7,434 nt of DNA from Sandarakinorhabdus sp. (GTDB lineage: Bacteria > Pseudomonadota > Alphaproteobacteria > Sphingomonadales > Sphingomonadaceae). Position 1 is the stretch's first letter. Every line of letters begins with the position of its first letter. Made by a program: the position numbers and the translations under genes. Positions 1 through 7,434 of this stretch are shown piece by piece. The notes below the pieces were generated by a model. That model was not told the DNA's origin. It was given only the letters and a program-made list of their open reading frames with translations, and searched no databases. The DNA is taken from assembly GCA_025458465.1 (NCBI GenBank), contig JALOSK010000094.1, positions 1 to 7,434 on the forward strand. The letters are read 5' to 3'.

Positions 1-16
1 CTGCGCCCCGTCTCAT
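1..16 (-). CDS. Possible 5' end of the gene controlled by the B12 riboswitch (partial)
   Basis: Read on the minus strand, an ATG at 16-14 opens a frame (M-R-R-G-A...) that continues past the left edge. It is the second ATG downstream of the cobalamin riboswitch. The first ATG, at 39-37, opens only an eight-codon frame that stops at 15-13 and overlaps this ATG by four bases (ATGA). No clear Shine-Dalgarno sequence precedes either ATG, so the true start could also lie beyond the window. B12 riboswitches usually control cobalamin uptake (BtuB-like TonB receptors), cobalamin synthesis, or B12-independent enzyme variants. Too little is visible here to choose among them. Confidence 0.25.
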
Positions 17-48
17 GCACCGCTGGTCCCGGCAGGCATGGGGCGACC

Positions 49-213
49 GCAAACGGCAGGTCTCCTGGCTAGCGGCTCGTGGCGTCCTGCTGCCGCCTTC
101 CCGGGTTGCCCCAGTGGCGTTTGGCAGCAGGACTGGCCGCCTACAGTTGCGGGCACAGCGCCGGACTTTGACCGGCTTCCCTATTCTCCCCCGTTCCCGG
201 GGGCACCGTTTGC
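49..213 (-). ncRNA. Cobalamin (adenosylcobalamin) riboswitch
   Basis: On the minus strand the conserved cobalamin riboswitch elements occur in the correct order. A closing P1 helix pairs GCAAACGG (213-206) with CCGTTTGC (56-49), eight perfect base pairs. GGTGCC follows at its 5' side, then a P3 hairpin with CCCCCG/CGGGGG arms near 204-187. The core GGGAAGCCGGTCAAAGTCCG lies at about 181-162, and the P5-P6 segment CCCGCAACTGTAGGCGG at 153-137. A CCACTGGGG element and a GGGAAGG element follow in the variable arm. The B12-box motif GCCAGGAGACCTGCC lies at 69-55. The family binds coenzyme B12 and normally represses the downstream gene by blocking translation or ending transcription. That gene would be to the left of the window. 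The RNA is antisense-oriented relative to rpmE and cannot regulate it in cis. Confidence 0.93.
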
Positions 214-221
214 ACCTTCAT

Positions 222-250
222 GCCTACGCCTGTTGCAATCGGCCGGTCAA
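222..250 (-). promoter_or_regulatory. Candidate promoter for the B12 riboswitch transcript
   Basis: On the minus strand TTGACC (250-245) resembles a -35 box. After 17 bases comes GTAGGC (227-222), a weak -10 box. Transcription starting six to seven bases further on would begin near 216-215, just before the first base of riboswitch helix P1 at 213. This placement is the main support, because the -10 match is poor. Confidence 0.35.
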
Positions 251-261
251 GCCGCTATGGC
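233..261 (+). promoter_or_regulatory. Weak candidate promoter for rpmE
   Basis: On the plus strand TTGCAA (233-238) and TATGGC (256-261) are spaced by 17 bases and lie about 50 bases before the rpmE start. Each box matches the sigma-70 consensus only partly (four and three of six bases). The pair overlaps the candidate promoter on the other strand, so the two units would be fired from interleaved sites if both are real. Confidence 0.22.
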
Positions 262-280
262 CGCCCTTCATTTTCCAGGC

Positions 281-294
281 CCGGTCGGAACCGG
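281..294 (+). promoter_or_regulatory. Small hairpin in the rpmE leader
   Basis: CCGGT (281-285) and ACCGG (290-294) form a perfect five-pair stem with a CGGA loop, ending seven bases before the Shine-Dalgarno sequence of rpmE. L31 leaders are autoregulatory in some bacteria, but this hairpin is short and matches no leader family I can name. It may be only a chance GC-rich inverted repeat. Confidence 0.25.
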
Positions 295-314
295 TCCGTT
301 CAAGGAGAAATACC

Positions 315-548
315 ATGAAGTCCGGCATCCATCCCGATTATCACACCATCACCGTCAAGATGACCGATGGCACCACCTACACCACCCGCACCACGTGGGG
401 TAAGGAAGGCGATGTGATGAACCTGGAAATCGATCCCACCAGCCACCCGGCGTGGACCGGCGGCACCGGTCGCATGCTGGATGCCGGTGGCCAGGTGGCG
501 CGCTTCAACAAGCGCTTCGCCAGCTTTGGCCTGGGCGCCAAGAAGTAA
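315..548 (+). CDS. rpmE: 50S ribosomal protein L31 (zinc-independent, cysteine-free type)
   Basis: This 77-residue protein is ribosomal protein L31 of the large subunit, which helps form the bridge between subunits. It begins [20 protein letters not shown] and carries the family's [20 protein letters not shown] and [11 protein letters not shown] segments. It has no cysteine at all, so it is the C-minus form that does not hold zinc, as seen in many alphaproteobacteria. The ATG at 315 is chosen because AAGGAG (302-307) lies seven bases upstream and because the protein begins there like other L31 proteins. The same frame stays open upstream to 15, but that part crosses the riboswitch on the other strand and resembles no protein. 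The gene stands alone and is followed by a strong hairpin terminator. Confidence 0.96.
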   Translation: MKSGIHPDYHTITVKMTDGTTYTTRTTWGKEGDVMNLEIDPTSHPAWTGGTGRMLDAGGQVARFNKRFASFGLGAKK

Positions 549-607
549 CGCGCCGGGCGGCTGGCTGCGTGCCGCAGCCAGACTCGCACAAGCGCGGCCA
601 GCGAGCG

Positions 608-638
608 AAAAGGGCGGCCCCGACAGGCCGCCCTTTTT
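608..638. terminator. Rho-independent terminator after rpmE, probably bidirectional
   Basis: AAAAGGGCGGCC (608-619) pairs with GGCCGCCCTTTT (626-637) around the six-base loop CCGACA, and five Ts end the plus-strand side. This is a textbook intrinsic terminator for rpmE. Read on the minus strand the same hairpin is followed by TTTT. It could therefore also stop transcripts arriving from the convergent acyl-CoA synthetase gene, whose stop codon is about 50 bases away. Confidence 0.88.
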
Positions 639-652
639 GACTCGTCTGACGG

Positions 653-667
653 CGCGGCTTTGCCGCG
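653..667. repeat. GC-rich hairpin between convergent genes
   Basis: CGCGGC (653-658) and GCCGCG (662-667) form a perfect six-pair stem with a three-base TTT loop, between the rpmE terminator and the end of the acyl-CoA synthetase gene. No T-run follows on either strand, so by itself it is not a standard intrinsic terminator. It may protect the 3' end of the minus-strand message. Confidence 0.4.
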
Positions 668-685
668 ACGCCCGGCTGCCTCAGT

Positions 686-2251
686 TCAGCCCGTCACCAT
701 CGCCTTGGCCGCCGCATAATCCGCCTTGCCGTTGGGCGCACGCGGCACCTTGGCCACCACCAGCACCGTCTTGGGTGTCTTGTAACCGGCCAGGTGCTGG
801 CGCACGTGGGCGCGCAGTTCCTCGGCATCCACGGGCACGTGCGCTTCCACCACGGCAGTGACGGCCTGGCCCCATTTTTCATCCGGCAGGCCGAACACCA
901 GCGCATCATCGATGGCGGGGTGTGTCTTGAGTGTTTCCTCGACTTCCTCGGGGAACACCTTCTCGCCGCCGGTGTTGATGCACTGGCTGCCGCGGCCCAA
1001 CAGGGTGAAGCTGCCATCTTCCTCGATGATGGCGAAATCGCCGGGGATGGAATAACGCTTGCCGTCGATTTCGGGGAAGGTGGCGGCGGTTTTCACCGGA
1101 TCCTTCCAGTAGCCACGCGGGATCAGGCCGCCGCGCGCGATGCGGCCCATGGTGCCGGCCGGCACCGGCTTCATGTCGTCCCCGATGATCAGCGTGTTGC
1201 CATCGGCCATGAACTTGGTGGGCGCGCCGGCGTTGTCCTTGGTCTGGGCGGCCGCGCCGAGACCGAGGCCTTCGGATGATCCCAGCGAATCGACAATCAT
1301 CATGCCCGGCGCGTGGCGCAGCAGGCCGGCCTTCACCTCGGGTGACCACATGGTGCCCGACGAGATCATCACGCCCAGCGTGGCGATGGCGCCAACGCCG
1401 GCATCCAGCGCCTTCAGGATCGGCCGGGCGAAGGCATCGCCAACGATCACGGCATAATCGCAGCCTTCGCGCTGGCAGGTGGTGACAGCATCGGCCGGAT
1501 CGAAATTGTGGCCGTGCAGGGTGACGACAGTGCCGCCCCGGCACAGCGTGGCCAGCGCGATGATCAGCCCGGTGCCGTGCATCAAGGGCGGCAGCACCAG
1601 CGTCTTCTGCCGGCCAACGCCGGCCTTCACGTTGGCGGCATGTTCGGCAAGATCCTGCGGCGGCGTGGCCGCGGTGCCGGCGTTCATCAGCGCCCACAGG
1701 GCCGATTGGTCCCACATGACGCCCTTGGGCAGGCCGGTGGTGCCGCCGGTATAGATGAACAGCATGTCGTCATGCTGGTGATCCTGCGGCGGCAGGCGGT
1801 GCCCGGCTTCGGCCAGCGTTTCGAAATCCTGTGCCCAATCCGGCGTGTCGCCGCCCACCTGCACCCAGATTTTTGTCGGCAGGCGGCTGCGGATGCTGTC
1901 GATCAGGGGTTCGAATTCGGCATCATAGAGGCACACCGCAGCATCGCTGTTGTCGAGGATGTACCACAGTTCCTCGCCGGTATAGCGATAGTTGACGTTC
2001 ACATGCACCAGCCGGGCGCGCAGGCAGGCGATCAGCCCTTCGCCATAGGCCGGCCCGTTGCGCATCAACAGCGCGCAGCGATCGCCCGCAACCGCGCCCC
2101 CGGCCAGCATCGCGGCCGCCAGACTTTCGGTGCGGCGGGCAACCTCGGCCCAGCTGCGGCGCGTGTCGCCATGGATGAGAGCGGGCAGATCGGGATCGAC
2201 CGCCGTCACCACGGTCTCGAAAATCGCCCCGAAGCTCATGTCCTGCGGCAT
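686..2251 (-). CDS. Acyl-CoA synthetase, FadD19-like (AMP-forming, ANL superfamily)
   Basis: This 521-residue enzyme should activate a carboxylic acid with ATP to an acyl-adenylate and then transfer it to CoA. The ANL motifs are complete: the phosphate loop YTGGTTGLPKG at 167-177, LGSSEG at 323-328, PGD at 403-405, the hinge region around R420, GGEKVFPEEVE at 428-438, and PNGKADY at 506-512 with the catalytic lysine at 509. Overall wording (VNVNYRY, YTGGTTGLPKGVMW, INTGGEKVFPEEVE) resembles the actinobacterial FadD19/FadD17 steroid side-chain and fatty acyl-CoA ligases as I remember them. The real substrate is unknown. GGGGAGG (complement of 2259-2265) lies seven bases before the ATG and supports this start. 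It is the last gene of the minus-strand train, 75 bp after the DUF4170 gene. Confidence 0.92.
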   Translation of the reverse strand: MPQDMSFGAIFETVVTAVDPDLPALIHGDTRRSWAEVARRTESLAAAMLAGGAVAGDRCALLMRNGPAYGEGLIACLRARLVHVNVNYRYTGEELWYILDNSDAAVCLYDAEFEPLIDSIRSRLPTKIWVQVGGDTPDWAQDFETLAEAGHRLPPQDHQHDDMLFIYTGGTTGLPKGVMWDQSALWALMNAGTAATPPQDLAEHAANVKAGVGRQKTLVLPPLMHGTGLIIALATLCRGGTVVTLHGHNFDPADAVTTCQREGCDYAVIVGDAFARPILKALDAGVGAIATLGVMISSGTMWSPEVKAGLLRHAPGMMIVDSLGSSEGLGLGAAAQTKDNAGAPTKFMADGNTLIIGDDMKPVPAGTMGRIARGGLIPRGYWKDPVKTAATFPEIDGKRYSIPGDFAIIEEDGSFTLLGRGSQCINTGGEKVFPEEVEETLKTHPAIDDALVFGLPDEKWGQAVTAVVEAHVPVDAEELRAHVRQHLAGYKTPKTVLVVAKVPRAPNGKADYAAAKAMVTG

Positions 2252-2265
2252 CGCAAATCCTCCCC

Positions 2266-2305
2266 GCCGTCACTTTATGGACGGCAGGCGGGAAGGAAAG
2301 CCTGC
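2266..2305 (-). repeat. Two overlapping hairpins upstream of the acyl-CoA synthetase gene
   Basis: The 75-bp gap between the DUF4170 and acyl-CoA synthetase genes holds two six-pair inverted repeats. GCCGTC (2266-2271) pairs with GACGGC (2280-2285), and GCAGGC (2284-2289) pairs with GCCTGC (2300-2305). They share bases 2284-2285, so only one can form fully at a time. On the minus strand the second to be transcribed (2285-2266) directly abuts the Shine-Dalgarno GGGGAGG. No T-run follows, so they do not look like terminators. A role in processing or in setting translation is possible but unproven. Confidence 0.4.
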
Positions 2306-2326
2306 ACTTGTTTGGGGGGTGCTGGT

Positions 2327-2539
2327 TCAGTTGTCCGGCTGCAGCAGCTTGTGCAGGTGCACGACAACATATTTCATCGTCGCATCATCCACCGTGCGCT
2401 GGGCGGCGGCGCGCCAGGCGGCTTCGGCGGTCTTGTAATCGGGGAAGATTCCAACGACGTCGAGATTGTGCGGGTCGGTGAAGTCCACGCCCTGGGGATC
2501 GGCCACGCGGCCGCCGAACACGAGATGCAGCTTGCTCAT
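2327..2539 (-). CDS. DUF4170 family small protein
   Basis: This 70-residue soluble protein begins MSKLHLVFGGRVADPQG and continues with FTDP, LDVVGIFPDY, an AEAAWRAAAQRTVDDA helix and MKYVVVHLHKLLQPD. This pattern matches the DUF4170 family, which is found mainly in alphaproteobacteria and has no known function. The length is typical for the family, and there is no signal peptide or membrane helix. The start is set by the conserved N-terminus. I see no clear Shine-Dalgarno sequence. The gene begins 25 bp after the stop of the hexapeptide gene, so it is probably read from the same message. Confidence 0.88.
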   Translation of the reverse strand: MSKLHLVFGGRVADPQGVDFTDPHNLDVVGIFPDYKTAEAAWRAAAQRTVDDATMKYVVVHLHKLLQPDN

Positions 2540-2564
2540 GCGCGGCGTCTAGCCGCAGTCGCGC

Positions 2565-3146
2565 TCAGGCGCCAGTGGGACCTTGCACATAGTCGGCCTG
2601 CAGCCGCTGCATGGTGGCGGCAAACCAGGCCTCGAACTCAGGGCCATCCCAGGCGCGGTAGTTGCCTTGCGCGTAACATTGGCCGTTGCGGATGTAGAAT
2701 TCGGCATTGATGCGGTTGGGCAGGCGATTGTCGCGGGTGGCGATGATCTTGGCCGGACTGCCGACGATGATGCTGTTCTGAGGCGCCTCGAACCTGTCCT
2801 TCAGATAGGCGTGCTGACCAACGATGGAGCCGGCACCCACCACCGCGCCGTTGTAGACGGTCGCGTTGATGCCGATCAGGCAGTGATCGCCCACCCGGCA
2901 GCCGTGCAGCGTCACATGATGCGTCACGCTGGTATGGGCGCCCACCACCACCGGCTTGCCCGGATCGGTGTGGATCATCACGAAATCCTGGATGTTGGCG
3001 CCCTCGTGGATCTCGACATGGGCGGTTTCGGCGCGGATCACCGCATTGCACCACACGCTGGCGTGCGGACCGATCGTCACATGGCCATAGATCTGCGCCG
3101 ATGGATGCACGAAGGCGGTGGGGTGAATGTCGATCCGGCTGGTCAT
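2565..3146 (-). CDS. Gamma-carbonic anhydrase / PaaY-like hexapeptide-repeat protein
   Basis: This 193-residue protein consists mainly of left-handed beta-helix hexapeptide repeats (about residues 8-145), followed by a C-terminal helical tail. It keeps the three histidines that bind metal in gamma-class carbonic anhydrases (H59 in VMIH, H76 in THHV, H81 in LHGC) and the N51-x-Q53 pair. The usual RGD after the first repeats reads RAE (38-40), so the acidic residue is glutamate. Relatives include carbonic-anhydrase-like YrdA/CaiE proteins and PaaY, a thioesterase acting on CoA derivatives. The acyl-CoA synthetase two genes downstream makes the PaaY-like option attractive, but sequence alone does not decide. 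The ATG at 3146 overlaps the stop of the MlaC-like gene (ATGA), which points to coupled translation. Confidence 0.88.
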   Translation of the reverse strand: MTSRIDIHPTAFVHPSAQIYGHVTIGPHASVWCNAVIRAETAHVEIHEGANIQDFVMIHTDPGKPVVVGAHTSVTHHVTLHGCRVGDHCLIGINATVYNGAVVGAGSIVGQHAYLKDRFEAPQNSIIVGSPAKIIATRDNRLPNRINAEFYIRNGQCYAQGNYRAWDGPEFEAWFAATMQRLQADYVQGPTGA

Positions 3147-3790
3147 TTCGCGCTCACCGCCAGGCTCTTGGCATTGGCGCTCTTCATGAACGCCACCAGC
3201 GCATCAAAGCCGTTGCGGCCGGCATAGCTGGTGAAATCGGCTTCCTGCGTCAGCGCCAGATTGACCCCGGCCACCACCAGATTGTTGACCATCAGCTTGC
3301 CGCCATCCGATTTCACCTGCCAGATCGTGTCGATCGGCTGGGCGCCGGGACGGGTGACGCGGGTGTAGACTTCGGTGAAGGGGCCGCGCCCCACGGTGCG
3401 CTGCACCGCTACCCGTGCATCGGCATAATCATACAGCCGATCCGCATAGGCATTCAGGATGAATTCCGGAAACGCCGCGCGATAGGCCTCGATCTGCGCC
3501 GGGCTGAGGCCCGCGCGCTGCCGGCGGATCAGGCGCATGCCGATATCATCCAGCGCGACATTTTCCTGCAGGATGGCGCGAAACTTCGCCCGGCCCGCCG
3601 CGCGGGAAAGCGACTTGTCGCGCAGCACGGCAAAGCCGTCACCGATCATCTTTTCGATGAACGGGCGGGCGGCGGGATTGCCGGCCGATGCGCTGCTGCT
3701 GGCGGCCGCCTGGGCGGCGGCCGGCGCCAGCGGCAGTGTTGCGGACAGGGCAAGCGCCAGAACGGCGCCAGTGACAACGGGCTTCAGCAT
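3143..3790 (-). CDS. MlaC/Ttg2D-like periplasmic phospholipid-binding protein
   Basis: This 215-residue protein has an N-terminal signal peptide: MLKPVV, a hydrophobic stretch of about 15 residues, and a likely cleavage after AQA near residue 28. The mature part matches the MlaC/Ttg2 family in outline. It has an N-terminal helix (FIEKMIGDGFAVL), a KFRAILQENV stretch, LSPAQIEAYRAAFPEFILNAYADRLYDY, then a beta region ending KLMVNNLVVAGVNLALTQEADFTSYAGRNGFDALVAFMK. E. coli MlaC ferries phospholipids between the outer-membrane MlaA complex and the inner-membrane MlaFEDB transporter. None of those partners is in this window. HpnM, a hopanoid-linked relative, is another possible match. The gene follows the DUF3618 gene by eight bases with no clear Shine-Dalgarno sequence, and its stop overlaps the next start. 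Confidence 0.88.
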   Translation of the reverse strand: MLKPVVTGAVLALALSATLPLAPAAAQAAASSSASAGNPAARPFIEKMIGDGFAVLRDKSLSRAAGRAKFRAILQENVALDDIGMRLIRRQRAGLSPAQIEAYRAAFPEFILNAYADRLYDYADARVAVQRTVGRGPFTEVYTRVTRPGAQPIDTIWQVKSDGGKLMVNNLVVAGVNLALTQEADFTSYAGRNGFDALVAFMKSANAKSLAVSAK

Positions 3791-3798
3791 GGGGCGGA

Positions 3799-4292
3799 TC
3801 AGCGGCTGGTGATGCGGCGGGCGAGCGCGCCCAGGCTGCGCTTTTCAGCGCTGCTGGTGGGGAACAGCATCGCCAGCGCCACCCCGGCGGCAAGGCCGGC
3901 GAGGATTGACACCACCGGATTGTCCTGCACGGCTTCGCGCGCCGTATCCGCCATGCCGGCCGCCGCTTGCGGGGCGATCAGCGCGCTGTCCTCATAATCG
4001 GTGTAGCCATCCAGATCGTGATCGATGTCAAGCTCGGCATTGGCGATGCGGCTGCCGGCATAGACGGCGAGGCCGACAGCGGCGACAGCAGCAGCGGTGA
4101 TGACCGGGTGCGCCTTCACCGCGCTGCCGGCTTCGCGGGCCAGTGCGCCGCCACGCGTCTTCACCACGCCCAGCGCTTCGTCCATCAGCTGGCGCGGCGC
4201 CAGCCGCTGGCCAAGTTCATTCACTTCCTCGACCAGCGCGGCGCCGGCATCGTCGGCGGCGCGGGCAAGATCCTCGATGGTGGCGGTGCCGG

Positions 4293-4296
<4 letters not shown>
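3799..4296 (-). CDS. DUF3618-type two-helix membrane protein with an EF-hand-like loop
   Basis: The 165-residue protein starts with an amphipathic helical region (VNELGQRLAPRQLMDEALG, about 25-43) typical of DUF3618, then KAHPVITAAAV and a first membrane helix at about 64-81. A second segment (VQDNPVVSILAGLAAG, 123-138) resembles the C-terminal anchor of YqjD/DUF883 proteins and forms a second helix at about 127-145. Between them lies an acidic loop, DHDLDGYTDYED at 92-103, that fits the spacing of a calcium-binding EF-hand loop (D at 1, 3, 5, 9 and 12, G at 6). The family has no firm function but is found with YqjD/YqjE-like proteins. Its ATG overlaps the stop of the holin-like gene by four bases (ATGA). 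Confidence 0.8.
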
Positions 4297-6595
<2,299 letters not shown>

Positions 6596-6618
6596 TCCGG
6601 TTGCAGCGGGGGGCAGGG

Positions 6619-7434
6619 GTGACTATCCCTGCCACCGTGCGCCGCGTTTTCCTGTTCCTGTTGCTGATCTGGGCCGCGCCAGCGTTTGCGGCGCGGATCA
6701 CCGCGATCGAAAGCCAGCCCGGCAAGGTGATCATCACCGCCGATGGGCCGCTGCCGGCGGCGCAGGCCTTCGCGCTGGCCGATCCGTTCCGGCTGGTGGT
6801 GGATTTCGTCGCCACGGTCGATCCGATAACGGCGCCTGGCACCAACAGTGTGGCGGGGCTGCGGGCAGCGATGTTCCAGCCGGGCACGGCGCGGCTGGTG
6901 ATCGATCTGAAGGCGCCGGTGGTGATCCGCGAAGCGCGCGCGCAGGGCAACACGGTGGTGCTCACGCTTGATCGGGCAGACGTGGCGCTGTTCACCGCCA
7001 ATGTGGCGCGTGGCCGTCGGCCGCTGCCCTTGCTGCGCAGCGATGGCCCGCCGCCGCCGCCCACCCAGCCCGGCGGCGATTTCCGCCTGCCCGATGATTT
7101 CGGCAAGGCCGCAGCGGCAGACGCGCCGCCGCCGGAGCCGGCAAGGAGCGCACGCCCCGGCATCCGGGCACGATCGGGCGGCAAGCCGCTGGTGGTTATC
7201 GATGCCGGCCATGGCGGCAAGGATGTCGGCGCCATTGCGGTGACCGGCGGTTATGAAAAGGACATCACGCTGGCCATCGCGCGGGAGACGGCGCGCATCC
7301 TCGAACGGCGCGGCAGGGTGCGCGTGAAGCTGACCCGTGATGATGATCGCTTCATTCCGCTGGGCGGCCGCGTGCGCATTGCCCGCGATGCCCGCGCCGA
7401 TCTGTTCGTGTCCATCCATGCCGACAGTGCCGCC
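6619..7434 (+). CDS. N-acetylmuramoyl-L-alanine amidase, AmiC-like (partial, 3' end missing)
   Basis: The 272 visible residues make a periplasmic cell-wall amidase, which cuts the bond between N-acetylmuramic acid and the peptide stem, mainly at cell separation. An N-terminal signal peptide (RRVFLFLLLIWAAPAFA, cleavage near residue 24) is followed by an AMIN-type beta domain (about 26-125). A Pro/Ala-rich linker (about 140-188) leads into an Amidase_3 domain beginning PLVVIDAGHGGKDVGA. Zinc ligands H198, E213 (YEKD) and H267 (SIHAD) are visible. The domain continues beyond the right edge. There is no ATG near the start. GTG at 6619 is preferred because a G-rich tract sits just upstream and the signal peptide starts there well. 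TTG at 6601 and GTG at 6637 are alternatives. It lies 23 bp after eno, so read-through is likely. Confidence 0.92.
   Translation, partial: MTIPATVRRVFLFLLLIWAAPAFAARITAIESQPGKVIITADGPLPAAQAFALADPFRLVVDFVATVDPITAPGTNSVAGLRAAMFQPGTARLVIDLKAPVVIREARAQGNTVVLTLDRADVALFTANVARGRRPLPLLRSDGPPPPPTQPGGDFRLPDDFGKAAAADAPPPEPARSARPGIRARSGGKPLVVIDAGHGGKDVGAIAVTGGYEKDITLAIARETARILERRGRVRVKLTRDDDRFIPLGGRVRIARDARADLFVSIHADSAA

Noticed and set aside
15..314. In-frame N-terminal extension of rpmE by 100 codons
   Set aside because: It overlaps the B12 riboswitch on the other strand, resembles no L31 protein, and the ATG at 315 has its own Shine-Dalgarno sequence and the conserved N-terminus.
1508..2710. 400-codon plus-strand open frame across the acyl-CoA synthetase, DUF4170 and hexapeptide genes
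   Set aside because: It is antisense to three recognisable proteins and has no family resemblance. High GC leaves opposite frames open by chance.

Overview
The window is high-GC DNA with compact, overlapping genes and very little spacer. The protein set (a cysteine-free L31, a DUF4170 protein, a DUF3618 protein, an alphaproteobacterial-type enolase and an AMIN-domain amidase) suggests an alphaproteobacterium, most likely in the Sphingomonadales. That assignment rests on remembered family resemblance and not on a search.

Layout. Bases 49-213 on the minus strand hold a well-preserved cobalamin (B12) riboswitch. It reads off the left edge, so its target gene lies almost entirely outside the window. 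Divergent from it, rpmE (L31) runs on the plus strand and ends at a strong hairpin terminator (608-638) that also looks usable on the minus strand. From 5170 down to 686 a train of seven genes runs on the minus strand with overlapping or nearly touching ends. In order of transcription these are a YqjD-like one-helix membrane protein, a YqjE/phage-holin-3_6-like two-helix protein, a DUF3618-type two-helix protein with an EF-hand-like loop, an MlaC-like secreted lipid-binding protein, a gamma-carbonic-anhydrase/PaaY-like hexapeptide protein, a small DUF4170 protein, and a FadD19-like acyl-CoA synthetase. Divergent from this train, eno (enolase) runs on the plus strand. It is followed after 23 bp by an N-acetylmuramoyl-L-alanine amidase cut off by the right edge.

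How the genes may work together. Eno and rpmE are housekeeping genes. The minus-strand train opens with three small membrane proteins like the enterobacterial yqjD-yqjE cluster, then adds an envelope lipid carrier and ends with acyl-CoA chemistry. A shared role in the envelope or in membrane lipids is plausible but inferred only from gene order. No complete new defence, mobile or RNA-guided system is visible. The parts most worth checking are the B12 riboswitch with its unusual start region, the EF-hand-like loop in the DUF3618 protein, and the composition of the seven-gene train. I saw no tRNA, rRNA, CRISPR array, insertion sequence or attachment site.
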